This document shows, in pieces, positions 17,744 through 26,140 of a stretch of DNA of 33,932 bases. Positions within the stretch are counted from its first letter, which is position 1; the number at the start of each line of letters is the position of its first letter. Below the pieces are notes generated by a model, which saw nothing but the letters and a program-made list of their open reading frames with translations, did not search any database and was not told the DNA's origin. Location of the stretch: assembly GCA_964563975.1 (NCBI GenBank), contig CAZLZJ010000021.1:1-33932 (forward strand). The letters run 5' to 3'. Origin of the DNA: JAAYJR01 sp964563975. GTDB lineage: Bacteria; Bacteroidota; Bacteroidia; Bacteroidales; Prolixibacteraceae. The position numbers and the translations under genes are program-made.

Positions 17744-18511
17744 ATGAATATTAGAAGTTTAATTCTTTTTGCCTTTTTAATTATTACATTTTCAAGTGTA
17801 TCAGGGCAAGAAAGCAAACCGGAATATGAAAAAAAACTTAATCTGCTGGTTTTTTCAAAAACATCAGGATACAGGCACGAATCAATTTCATCAGGGATAA
17901 AAATGTTGTATGACCTTAGTAATAATCAAAACTGGGTAATTACAGCTACTGAAGACGGATCAATTATCAATGATGATATTTTGCAAAATATTGATGTTAT
18001 TATATTTCTCAATCCAACCGGAAATGCCCTCAATACAGATGAAAAGAGAGCTTTTGAGAAATTTGCACAAAAGAAAAAAGGAGTTGTGGGTATACATGCG
18101 GCAACTGATTTTGAATATGAATGGCCTTTTTACGGAAAAATTATGGGAGCCTGGTTTAGTGCTCATCCGCCTGCCCAAAAAGGAACGATTATTATTGAAG
18201 ATCCGGGGCATCCTGCAATGAAACCTTTTAAAGGGATGAAGAGTTACTCAACGTTCGACGAATGGTATTCATTTATAGAAAACCCCCGGTCAAAGGTTCG
18301 TGTATTAGCATCTTTAGATGAAAATTCTATTACCAATGCCGGCAGTGTTAAATGGAAAATGGGTGACCATCCGGTAATATGGTGCCAGGAAATTGATGGA
18401 ACTCGCTCATTCTACACAGTTTTTGGTCATACAGCTGAAGCTTTTCAAAATAAGATAGTTATTGAACATATTAAAAATGCGATTAACTGGACTGCCAGAC
18501 GAATAAAGTAG
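17744..18511 (+). CDS. Exported ThuA-like domain protein
   Basis: The protein has 255 residues, with a signal peptide of about 22 residues ending in SVSGQ. The rest matches the ThuA/trehalose-utilisation family, a class I glutamine-amidotransferase-like fold: LLVFSKTSGYRHESISSGI at the start of the domain, VIIFLNPTGNALN, GVVGIHAATDFEYEW, and HPAMKPF with the late DEWYSF stretch. ThuA-like proteins of this kind are often found with Gfo/Idh/MocA oxidoreductases and sugar isomerases in glycan catabolism, but no enzymatic activity can be assigned from sequence. It is a single plus-strand gene, convergent with the porin-like gene downstream; the Gfo/Idh/MocA gene lies 1.9 kb further on. Confidence 0.88.
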   Translation: MNIRSLILFAFLIITFSSVSGQESKPEYEKKLNLLVFSKTSGYRHESISSGIKMLYDLSNNQNWVITATEDGSIINDDILQNIDVIIFLNPTGNALNTDEKRAFEKFAQKKKGVVGIHAATDFEYEWPFYGKIMGAWFSAHPPAQKGTIIIEDPGHPAMKPFKGMKSYSTFDEWYSFIENPRSKVRVLASLDENSITNAGSVKWKMGDHPVIWCQEIDGTRSFYTVFGHTAEAFQNKIVIEHIKNAINWTARRIK

Positions 18512-18545
18512 CAGAAAAGCCGGAATCGGATATAATTAAAAGAAT

Positions 18546-19133
18546 TTAAAATATTTTAAATCCCATTGAAAGCATTAAACTGTTATTTTTAAAATTAAAT
18601 CCCTGGTTAGCCTGCTGATAAAATCTATTTGCAGCATTTTCTACTCTTGCATCAACAGTTATTCCAAAAATATCCATACCTATTCCGTATTGATAACCAT
18701 AATATTTATCTTTATAATAATCCTTATTCAATAAATTATCACCATCTATACGAGATGTAGTCAAAATACTGAAAACAGGACCTGCCATAATCCTGAGGTG
18801 AGCTTTTTCTCCTTTTAACAATTTAATACCCAACAGTAAAGGAATATCAAGGGTGTTAAAATCAAAACGACTGGCAACATTAAGAATATTCCCCTCAAGC
18901 TTACCTCCTTTTGCACTGTAATATGCTTCCGGCTGTATAAAAAGTTTATTAAATCCCAAGCGTCCAAACGCTCCGATATGATATTTTAAAATAGATTCAC
19001 TACTGATATCATTCAGATCAGCTGATATTTTTGAGTTGTTAAATCCTCCTTTTAATCCCAAATTAAACACAGGCTGTGCTGATAATGAAAATGAGATTAT
19101 AAAAATAAAAAATAGCAATATACTTTTTTTCAT
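18546..19133 (-). CDS. PorT/OmpA-like outer-membrane beta-barrel protein
   Basis: At 195 residues with a 19-residue signal peptide (MKKSILLFFIFIISFSLSA), the mature part begins QPVFNLGLKGGFNNSKIS, the opening strand typical of Bacteroidota porin-family barrels, and ends in the short aromatic strand SMGFKIF, expected of outer-membrane insertion. Repeated ten-residue strands with alternating hydrophobic residues fill the rest, giving about eight strands. It is a small barrel, perhaps structural or adhesin-like; no ligand is implied. It is transcribed toward the ThuA-like gene. Sequence between 19134 and 19390 contains no gene. Confidence 0.8.
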   Translation of the reverse strand: MKKSILLFFIFIISFSLSAQPVFNLGLKGGFNNSKISADLNDISSESILKYHIGAFGRLGFNKLFIQPEAYYSAKGGKLEGNILNVASRFDFNTLDIPLLLGIKLLKGEKAHLRIMAGPVFSILTTSRIDGDNLLNKDYYKDKYYGYQYGIGMDIFGITVDARVENAANRFYQQANQGFNFKNNSLMLSMGFKIF

Positions 19134-19390
19134 GATTAGCAGTAATTAATTTTATACTATTAAAATTATATTAGCAAACTGATTATTAAACATATGAATT
19201 TACTCAATTATTGTGCCAATATCAAAAATAAATTTAAGAGAATTTGTATATTGCTTTCAAAAACAATTCAAATATGAGACAAAGATCATTTATAAAAAAA
19301 CTCTGTAATTAAACCACTGCATACTTGCAAAAGCTGCAATGGCAGATACTTTCCGAATAGTAAATATTAACATAAATAAATTATAAAATA

Positions 19391-20422
19391 TTGAAAGCAT
19401 TAGTATTAGACAATTATAACGAACTAAATTACCGCGATTTCCCGGATCCTGTAATTCAAAATGATGAAGTCCTGATCAAAGTCAAAGCATGTGGAATTTG
19501 TGGCAGTGATATTCACGGTATGGATGGAAGCACCGGAAGAAGAATCCCTCCTTTGATTATGGGTCATGAGGCATCAGGAGTAATTATTGAAACAGGTAAA
19601 GATGTTAAAAAATGGAAAATTGGCGATCGTGTTACATTTGATTCAACAATATATCCTTTAGATGATTGGTACACACTTAACGGGCAATATAATTTAAGCG
19701 ACAATAGGATGGTCTTAGGTGTTTCGCCCGGAGAGTACCGAAGGCATGGAGCATTTGCAGAAAAAATAGCTGTGCCTCAACATATTCTCTACACAATACC
19801 TGCAAATGTTTCATTTGTGGAGGCAGCTGTTGTCGAACCAATTGCCGTTGCTGCCCATGCAATTAATATAGCAGGTTTAAAACCGGGCAGCAACGCCATT
19901 GTGGCAGGAGCAGGTATGGTTGGTCTTTTTGTGATAAAGCTGCTTAAGCTTTTTGGAACTGACAAAGTATTTGCTGTTGATATAGATCAGGAGAAGCTTG
20001 AACTTGCAACTGAATTTGGAGCAGATTATATTATAAACCCAAAAAAGAAAGAGCTTGCCGGTATAATAAAAAAGTATACAAAAAACAGAGGTGCAGATTA
20101 CTCATTTGAAGTGGTTGGCATCGAAGAAACTGTAAACCAATCTATTTACAATACCCGGAAAGGTGGTACTGTTGTTTTGGTGGGCAATCTTTCGCCCGGG
20201 ATTATCTTCCCTTTACAAACAGTTGTTACCCGGGAACTGAGTATCCTGGGAAGTTGTGCTATCAAAGGTGAATATGAAATGGTATTACAACTGCTTGCCG
20301 GCAAAAAAATAGATCCGGCAAAGCTTATCACAGCTGTTGTCCCCCTCTCAGAAGGAGCAAATTGGTTTAAACGATTATATAATAAAGAAAAAGGATTAAA
20401 TAAAATCATCCTTACCCCTTAA
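19391..20422 (+). CDS. Medium-chain zinc-type polyol/sugar dehydrogenase lacking structural-zinc cysteines
   Basis: At 343 residues, this is an MDR-superfamily dehydrogenase related to sorbitol/iditol-type enzymes, which oxidise polyols with NAD(P)+. The catalytic zinc site is kept: ACGICGSDIHG (C37), GHEASG (H59, E60) and VVEP (E149). The dinucleotide site is VAGAGMVGLF (171-180). The structural-zinc loop is altered: the C-x2-C-x2-C-x7-C ligands correspond to P89, D92, T95 and S103, so none of the four cysteines remains, though the surrounding FDSTIY..GQYN..DNRMVLGVS..GEYRRHGAFAE sequence is conserved. The start is TTG at 19391: an in-frame TAA lies at 19373-19375 with no ATG or GTG between. 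It is followed 11 bp later by the Gfo/Idh/MocA gene, so the two form an operon. Confidence 0.88.
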   Translation: MKALVLDNYNELNYRDFPDPVIQNDEVLIKVKACGICGSDIHGMDGSTGRRIPPLIMGHEASGVIIETGKDVKKWKIGDRVTFDSTIYPLDDWYTLNGQYNLSDNRMVLGVSPGEYRRHGAFAEKIAVPQHILYTIPANVSFVEAAVVEPIAVAAHAINIAGLKPGSNAIVAGAGMVGLFVIKLLKLFGTDKVFAVDIDQEKLELATEFGADYIINPKKKELAGIIKKYTKNRGADYSFEVVGIEETVNQSIYNTRKGGTVVLVGNLSPGIIFPLQTVVTRELSILGSCAIKGEYEMVLQLLAGKKIDPAKLITAVVPLSEGANWFKRLYNKEKGLNKIILTP

Positions 20423-20426
20423 AGGA
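20421..20426 (+). promoter_or_regulatory. Shine-Dalgarno-like AAAGGA before the Gfo/Idh/MocA gene
   Basis: AAAGGA lies 7 bases before the ATG at 20434 and overlaps the stop of the dehydrogenase gene. It supports this start and operon coupling. Most starts in this window lack such a site, as is usual in Bacteroidota. Confidence 0.45.
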
Positions 20427-20433
20427 TATTATA

Positions 20434-21570
20434 ATGACAAAAAATCTGAAAGTTTACAATTTAGCAATATTAGGTTGTGGAAAAGTTGCCCACTTACATG
20501 CAAAAGCTATCAGCAATATAAGCAATGCACGACTTGAAGGGGTATGGAGCCGTACCTATCTGACAGCCTGTAAGTTTGCCGGGATGTATAACACAAAGGC
20601 ATACCGGAATATAGACTTACTGGTTAAAGAAAAAAAGATAGACCTGGTTATTGTATGTACACCCCATCCTTTTCACCGCGAACCGGCTATGCAAGCTGCT
20701 GCTGCCGGTGCAAATGTACTTGTTGAAAAACCACTTGCTTCAAATCTGAGTGATTGCGATGCAATAATTGATGCTTGTAATAAAAAGGGGGTGCATTTAG
20801 GAGTTGTAAGCCAGCGCAGGTGGTATGAGCCGGTGAGAAGAGTAAAAGATGCCATTGATTCAGGCAAAATCGGAAAACCGGTATTCGGTACTGTCAATAT
20901 GCTGGGATGGAGAGATAAAAATTATTACGATGCTGACGAATGGCGTGGAACATGGAAAATGGAAGGAGGAGGAGTACTTGTGAATCAGGCACCCCACCAG
21001 CTTGATATACTTCTTTGGTATATGGGCGAAATTGAAGAGCTCTATGGCTTGTGGAAAAACCTGAATCACCCCTATATTGAAGTTGAAGATACAGCTGTTG
21101 CCATTGTAAAATTTAAGAACGGGGGAATCGGAAACATTATAGTGAGCAACTCTCAGAAACCCGGCATTTATGGTAAGGTGCATGTACATGGAGAGAACGG
21201 CGCATCTGTGGGAGTGCAAACCGACGGAGGCGCCATGTTCGTTGCAGGAATGTCAAATATTCTTGAACCGCCGCTCAATGATCTCTGGACTATTCCCGGC
21301 GAAGAGACTCTATCTGATATCTGGAAAAAAGAGGATACAGTACATTTCAATAAAATAGATCCTGCAGTTTACTATATGGAGCAACAGATAAAAGATTTTA
21401 TAAATGCACTTGAATCCGGAACAAAACCATCGGTTACCGGTGAAGACGGACGCCGCACGGTAGAGCTGTTTTGTGCAATATACCGTTCTAACCGGTATAA
21501 TGTACCTGTCAGATTTCCTTTGAAAACTGAAATAGATGAAACCCCCATGAGGAATGACGTTAATTTTTAA
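20434..21570 (+). CDS. Gfo/Idh/MocA family oxidoreductase
   Basis: At 378 residues, the Rossmann nucleotide-binding domain starts AILGCGKVAHLHAKAI (about 11-26), continues with LVIVCTPHPFH, and reaches the family motif VEKPLASN with K99 in EKP. The second domain carries MEGGGVLVNQAPHQLDILLW, with H188 as the usual proton-transfer residue. Members oxidise or reduce a ring hydroxyl of sugars, inositols or glycosides with NAD(P). There is no signal peptide, so it acts in the cytosol. It lies 11 bp after the dehydrogenase gene and 128 bp before the GH29 gene, so it likely works in the same sugar pathway. The substrate is not determined. Confidence 0.93.
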   Translation: MTKNLKVYNLAILGCGKVAHLHAKAISNISNARLEGVWSRTYLTACKFAGMYNTKAYRNIDLLVKEKKIDLVIVCTPHPFHREPAMQAAAAGANVLVEKPLASNLSDCDAIIDACNKKGVHLGVVSQRRWYEPVRRVKDAIDSGKIGKPVFGTVNMLGWRDKNYYDADEWRGTWKMEGGGVLVNQAPHQLDILLWYMGEIEELYGLWKNLNHPYIEVEDTAVAIVKFKNGGIGNIIVSNSQKPGIYGKVHVHGENGASVGVQTDGGAMFVAGMSNILEPPLNDLWTIPGEETLSDIWKKEDTVHFNKIDPAVYYMEQQIKDFINALESGTKPSVTGEDGRRTVELFCAIYRSNRYNVPVRFPLKTEIDETPMRNDVNF

Positions 21571-21698
21571 GAAGTCCTTCAGGAGTGGCTTTTTTTGGTT
21601 GCTTTTTTGGCTACAGAAAAAAAACATGTAGAATTTAAAAGGTAACATTCTTTTATATAAATAATTGAATCTTAAATATTTAATTAAATTATATTCAA

Positions 21699-23342
21699 AT
21701 GAAACGGCTATTAATATTAATCACGATTTTATTTTTTGCAATACCATCACATACACAGATTACTAAAAATGATTACTTAGACCTGAATAAGCCTGAAAGG
21801 CTCGAATGGTTTAAAAAACTTGGATTTGGAATGTTTATCCATTTCAGCTTTGACAGCCAGTTAGGAATTGTTATAAGTCACTCAATGGCCGGAGCCTCGT
21901 CCGACTATCTTCATAGGTTTGTTAATGACTTGCCAAAAACTTTTAATCCTGAAGATTTTGCTCCGGAGGAGATTGCAACTCTTGCTAAACTGGCCGGTAT
22001 GAAATATATAGTTTTTACCACTAAGCACCATTCAGGTTTTTGTATGTGGGATACCCGAACTACAAATTTTAATATCGTGAACACTCCATATGGAAAGGAC
22101 CTTTTAGCAGAGTATGTTAATGCAACCCGGGAAGCAGGTCTTGCAGTAGGTTTTTATTACTCACCGGAAGACTTTAACTTTCTGTATGAAAACGGGTTAC
22201 AAGTAAGAAGAGTATTCCCTACACCTATTCCCGATAATATAATGAAAAAATATCTTGAGCTGGTTGAGCTGCAGTGCATCGAACTTATGGCCGGCTATGA
22301 TAATATTGACATCATATTTTTTGACGGAGGTGAAGGGCCATTGCAGGAAAAATGCAAAAAAACAGTCTGGAATCTGCAACCTGATATAGTTGTTACAAGA
22401 GGAGCAATGCAAACACCCGAACAGACTATTTTAGGAGTTATTTCGGAAGACCCCTGGGAAGCATGTATCACAATGGGTACACAATGGGCCTATAAACCAA
22501 CAAATGAGGTATATAAAAGTGGAACCAAACTTATAGAAATTTTAATCGAAACCAGGGCAAAAGGTGGAAATTTATTGCTTAACACAGGGCCTGAACCCAA
22601 TGGAAAACTCCCGGACCAGCAAAAAGCATTGCTAAGGGAAATGGCAGCATGGAACTTTATTAATTATGAAGCTGTAACTGATGTTAAACCCTGGATTTTA
22701 CCTAACGAGGAGAATATATGGTTTACATGGAGGCCTGAGGAAAAGAGTTTATATGCCTTTATAACCAATATACCTGATTGGCCCAGAGGCTCAAGAAAAG
22801 AGTTTGTTATAAAATCGGTTAATATAGAAGGAGATGCTACGGTTAATGTACTGGGGCAATCCGGTGAATTAGTAGAGTACCAGCCTTCAACTGATGCAAA
22901 AACTTATTTTGAGCAATCAGATAGCGGGCTGAAAATTTCGTGTGTCCGGGCACAGAGAATATACAATAACCATAAGTGGCCTAACCCTATAGTTATTAAA
23001 ATTACAAACGCTCTGCCTGCCCTTGATCCTCCGGCAGTAAAAACCATCGGTGCCGGGATTATCAATGAGAGCAACAATGAGATACTTTTTAACGGTGAAA
23101 TTATTAAAACAGGAGATACAGAAATACTGACTGCAGGGTTTCAATACAGGCCATTTGCCGGAGCAGTTGAAGAACTCTCCTCTTCAAAATGGAATGAAAC
23201 AGACTCAATAGAGATTTCAAATACCGGAAAATTCTCAATCAGAACAAATTTATTAAAAAAGGGCGTAGAATATCAATTCAGATCATTTGCAGTACATCCC
23301 AAAATTAAAGTTTACGGAGAGGTATTAAGAATAAATTTTTAA
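21699..23342 (+). CDS. GH29-like alpha-L-fucosidase with C-terminal FN3-like module
   Basis: The protein has 547 residues with a signal peptide of about 19, so it acts in the periplasm or at the surface. The GH29 core is recognisable: WFKKLGFGMFIHFS (37-50), the KHHSGFCMWDT region (109-119), and the nucleophile aspartate in IIFFDGGEG (D209). A fucosidase hydrolyses alpha-L-fucosyl bonds. Two positions differ from the commonest pattern: KHHSGF where KHHDGF is usual, and FFDG where WxDG is usual. After the core and a small beta-sandwich (to about residue 430), the last 100 residues read as a fibronectin-type module (EILFNGEI, GFQYRP, YQFRSFAVH, YGEVLRI). It probably belongs to the same unit as the two upstream oxidoreductases. 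The family call is strong; fucose specificity is less sure. Confidence 0.87.
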   Translation: MKRLLILITILFFAIPSHTQITKNDYLDLNKPERLEWFKKLGFGMFIHFSFDSQLGIVISHSMAGASSDYLHRFVNDLPKTFNPEDFAPEEIATLAKLAGMKYIVFTTKHHSGFCMWDTRTTNFNIVNTPYGKDLLAEYVNATREAGLAVGFYYSPEDFNFLYENGLQVRRVFPTPIPDNIMKKYLELVELQCIELMAGYDNIDIIFFDGGEGPLQEKCKKTVWNLQPDIVVTRGAMQTPEQTILGVISEDPWEACITMGTQWAYKPTNEVYKSGTKLIEILIETRAKGGNLLLNTGPEPNGKLPDQQKALLREMAAWNFINYEAVTDVKPWILPNEENIWFTWRPEEKSLYAFITNIPDWPRGSRKEFVIKSVNIEGDATVNVLGQSGELVEYQPSTDAKTYFEQSDSGLKISCVRAQRIYNNHKWPNPIVIKITNALPALDPPAVKTIGAGIINESNNEILFNGEIIKTGDTEILTAGFQYRPFAGAVEELSSSKWNETDSIEISNTGKFSIRTNLLKKGVEYQFRSFAVHPKIKVYGEVLRINF

Positions 23343-23507
23343 TGTTTACTTTCACTTTTCCTTAAAAGTACTAAATTAGCAGCCCTAAAAATATCTATGA
23401 ATACAACAAGGGGAAAAAAACTGTTAATTTTTTCTTTTAAACACCCATTGACTATATATCTTTTCATTTTTTGAAGTGCCTGTTAATAAACAAAATATTA
23501 ATAAAAT

Positions 23508-23607
23508 NNNNNNNNNNNNNNNNNNNNNNNNNNNNNNNNNNNNNNNNNNNNNNNNNNNNNNNNNNNNNNNNNNNNNNNNNNNNNNNNNNNNNNNNNNNNN
23601 NNNNNNN
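23508..23607. other. Assembly gap of 100 N upstream of the symporter
   Basis: Exactly 100 N with a repeated flank: TTAATAAAAT ends the left side (23498-23507) and begins the right side (23608-23617). This is the same signature as the gap in E2, so the real distance may be nearly zero. The stretch 23343-23634 holds no gene; it is AT-rich and should contain the symporter promoter. Confidence 0.93.
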
Positions 23608-23634
23608 TTAATAAAATAGCATAAAAAATTCATT

Positions 23635-24864
23635 ATGGCGAAAATCCTAAAACTTAAGCTTCACTGGCAAATTTTAATCTCTCTTATTCTGGCAGTAATT
23701 TTTGGTTATTTTTTTCCTCAGGGAGTTAAATATATTTCCTGGATGGGGGAACTGTTTTTAAGATCCTTAAAAATGATAATTGTCCCATTAATTATCAGTT
23801 CAATCATCAGTGGCGTTACAAGTATGGGGCAAGGCAAAGATCTTGGCAGATTAGGCATAAAAACCATGAGTTACTACATTTTAACTAGTTTATTGGCAAT
23901 CTTAACAGGGCTTATTATTGTTAATATAGTAAAACCGGGGGTAGGTGTTGATCTGGGATTTACAGAAACTGTTGAAGGACTTTCAGAACATATTGTTTCT
24001 GTAAAAGACATATTTTACCGTCTGATTCCTGAAAATATAGTTGATGTTATGGCTAAGGGAGAGATATTGCCAATTATCTTTTTTGCTATTTTATTCGGAT
24101 ATTTTATCATGCAGGTTCCTAATAAATATAAAGAACCTTTAACAAATCTTTTCGAAGGTATTTTTGAAGTGATGATGCAATTAACTCTATTCATTATCAG
24201 ATTCACACCTCTTGGAATATTCGGGATTGTTTCAGCAGAGGTAGCAAGAAATTCAGGACAACTTAAAGGAATAGCCGGGAGCCTGATAATTTACAGTCTT
24301 TGTGTTTTATTCGGGCTTATTTTTCATTCATTGGTTTCACTTCCCCTCATTGTTCGCATTTTTGGCAAAGCTAAGCCATATACCCATTTGCGAAATATGG
24401 CCACACCACTTTTAACTGCTTTTTCAACATCTTCATCAAGTGCCACTTTACCTCTTACCATTGAAGCAGTTGAAAATAAAAGCGGCGTGTCAAATGTAAT
24501 ATCAAGCTTTACACTTCCTCTTGGTGCGACAATAAATATGAATGGCACAGCTTTATATGAGTGTATTGCTGCTCTGTTTATTGCTCAGGCATATGGCGTA
24601 GATCTTACTTTTATTCAACAAATGTTAGTGGTTGTTACTGCCCTGTTGGCTGCAATTGGCTCGGCAGGAATTCCCATGGCAGGCCTTGTTATGATGGCTG
24701 TGGTTCTTACAGCTGTCGGACTGCCATTAGAAGGTATAGGCCTTGTCCTTGCTGTTGACAGGATATTGGATATGACAAGAACAGTAGTAAATGTTTGGGG
24801 CGACACCTGTGGAGCTGTAATTATTGCCAGATCTGAAAATGAAGAGACAAATGTGGGAATTTGA
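23635..24864 (+). CDS. Dicarboxylate/amino-acid:cation symporter (DAACS family)
   Basis: This 409-residue inner-membrane carrier of the glutamate/dicarboxylate family uses Na+ or H+ gradients. The family hallmarks are present: the serine-rich STSSSSATLPLTIEAVEN re-entrant loop, the LPLGATINMNGTALYE helix with the substrate- and cation-binding NMNGT motif, and the C-terminal VDRILDMTRTVVNVWGDT region. Hydrophobicity supports about eight membrane helices with no extra domains. Aspartate/glutamate versus C4-dicarboxylate preference cannot be settled. The upstream region contains the N gap. It is followed 64 bp later by the serine-hydrolase-fold lipoprotein, probably as a separate unit. Confidence 0.93.
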   Translation: MAKILKLKLHWQILISLILAVIFGYFFPQGVKYISWMGELFLRSLKMIIVPLIISSIISGVTSMGQGKDLGRLGIKTMSYYILTSLLAILTGLIIVNIVKPGVGVDLGFTETVEGLSEHIVSVKDIFYRLIPENIVDVMAKGEILPIIFFAILFGYFIMQVPNKYKEPLTNLFEGIFEVMMQLTLFIIRFTPLGIFGIVSAEVARNSGQLKGIAGSLIIYSLCVLFGLIFHSLVSLPLIVRIFGKAKPYTHLRNMATPLLTAFSTSSSSATLPLTIEAVENKSGVSNVISSFTLPLGATINMNGTALYECIAALFIAQAYGVDLTFIQQMLVVVTALLAAIGSAGIPMAGLVMMAVVLTAVGLPLEGIGLVLAVDRILDMTRTVVNVWGDTCGAVIIARSENEETNVGI

Positions 24865-24928
24865 TAACTTATATCTTTTAAAATAATGTAAATACATTTA
24901 TTTTTATATCATTTAAAAATTGTAAAAG

Positions 24929-26080
24929 ATGAATGTTAAAAAAGTTAAAACTATTGCCTTGGTGCTAATCACTTCTTTAAGCCTATTCAGCTGCCAAAAA
25001 AGCAACGAAGGCGTCCTTTATGATAAAAGATATATAAAGGAGATCAAAAAAGTCAGAAATCAGGCAGCTGTGTTTTTAACAAGCAATTTTATTCCGGGAG
25101 GCACATTTGCCGTTGCCAGCAAAGGAAAAATTATTTATTCCGAAGGATTGGGAATGGCATCAAAAGATCTGGAAGTACGGGTAACAAGAAAAACTAAATT
25201 CAGAATAGGTGAAATCTCCGAACTCTTTACATCGGCTATATTTTATAAGATGGCAGAAGATGGCATACTTCACCCGGACTCTTCGGTACAATACTATTAC
25301 CCTGAATTTCCGGATAAACAATTCAGGTTGCCTCTTAAAAACCTGCTCTATCATACCTCCGGGATTAAACCCCCAAAAGAGGATGGTCAGTATATAAACA
25401 ATTTTACCGTTTCTATTCAGCAAGGAATCAACCTTTTTAAAGACGACACCCTGGTAGTTGCACCGGGGGTTTACGAGTATCCCACCATTTACGATTATAA
25501 CTTGCTTGGGGCTGTGATGGAAAAAGCAACAGATAAAAAATTCACTGATATTCTTAAAGAGTATTTAACTGATAATTTATTTCTTGAAAATACTGTACCT
25601 GACAATCCCTTTAGCACAATTCCTGAAAGATCAAACTTTTATGACTATAATCTTATGTCTCAGACAGTTAATGCAGTTACCCGAGATCTTCGATATTCTA
25701 TTCCATCAACAGGAATACTTTCAAATGCTGAAGACTTAGTAAAATTCGGAAACGCCCTGCTCTATTCAAAACATTTTTCTGAAGAGATAAAAAAAAGACT
25801 TTTTGAGCCATACTTGCTTAATGGTAAAATGCCTACACAAATGTCTAACGGATGGTTCATAATGAATGACAGGTCTGGCAGGACTATTTACGGGAAAAGC
25901 GGTGGAGTTGCCGGCGGTGGTGCATCTTTAATTATTTATCCGGAGGAGAAACTTGTTGTAGCTTGTGCTATTAATGTTACTTCTATAACAGAAGACTATC
26001 CTGTTTTTGAAATAGCCGCTAATTTTTTACCGGAAGATGAGAAAAATCCTCCTGATAGAGATAATGCCGGGCAACAATAA
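24929..26080 (+). CDS. Beta-lactamase/DD-peptidase-fold lipoprotein with lost SxxK catalytic pair
   Basis: The protein has 383 residues with a lipoprotein signal peptide (LFSC, C22). The rest follows the class C beta-lactamase/serine hydrolase fold: FAVASKGKIIYSEGLGMAS near the start, then a segment matching the catalytic helix, then LLYHTSGI, the YNLLGAVMEKAT helix and the late YGKSGGVAGGGAS, which resembles the KTG box region. The catalytic helix normally reads FRIGSxSKxFT, with Ser and Lys of SxxK; here it is FRIGEISELFT, so Ser95 and Lys98 are both replaced by Glu. The YxN motif is also altered (EYPTIYDYN). It is therefore probably a non-catalytic binding protein, or it has a different chemistry. 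The protein is tethered at the outer or inner membrane. Confidence 0.85.
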   Translation: MNVKKVKTIALVLITSLSLFSCQKSNEGVLYDKRYIKEIKKVRNQAAVFLTSNFIPGGTFAVASKGKIIYSEGLGMASKDLEVRVTRKTKFRIGEISELFTSAIFYKMAEDGILHPDSSVQYYYPEFPDKQFRLPLKNLLYHTSGIKPPKEDGQYINNFTVSIQQGINLFKDDTLVVAPGVYEYPTIYDYNLLGAVMEKATDKKFTDILKEYLTDNLFLENTVPDNPFSTIPERSNFYDYNLMSQTVNAVTRDLRYSIPSTGILSNAEDLVKFGNALLYSKHFSEEIKKRLFEPYLLNGKMPTQMSNGWFIMNDRSGRTIYGKSGGVAGGGASLIIYPEEKLVVACAINVTSITEDYPVFEIAANFLPEDEKNPPDRDNAGQQ

Positions 26081-26140
26081 TCAGCTTATTATATAGAGTT
26101 TCCCGAAAATATTATATTTTAGATAATTAAACTCACAACT

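Noticed and set aside
21310..21648. 112-codon minus-strand frame over the end of the Gfo/Idh/MocA gene
   Set aside because: It overlaps the coding sequence of a clear family member and reads as low-complexity hydrophobic shadow.
21571..21698. Possible terminator between the Gfo/Idh/MocA and GH29 genes (T-runs near 21590-21610)
   Set aside because: The only visible stems are 3-5 bp, too weak to call a terminator.
23424..23633. Minus-strand frame through the second N gap
   Set aside because: It is open only because of the N run, and the remaining sequence shows no domain.
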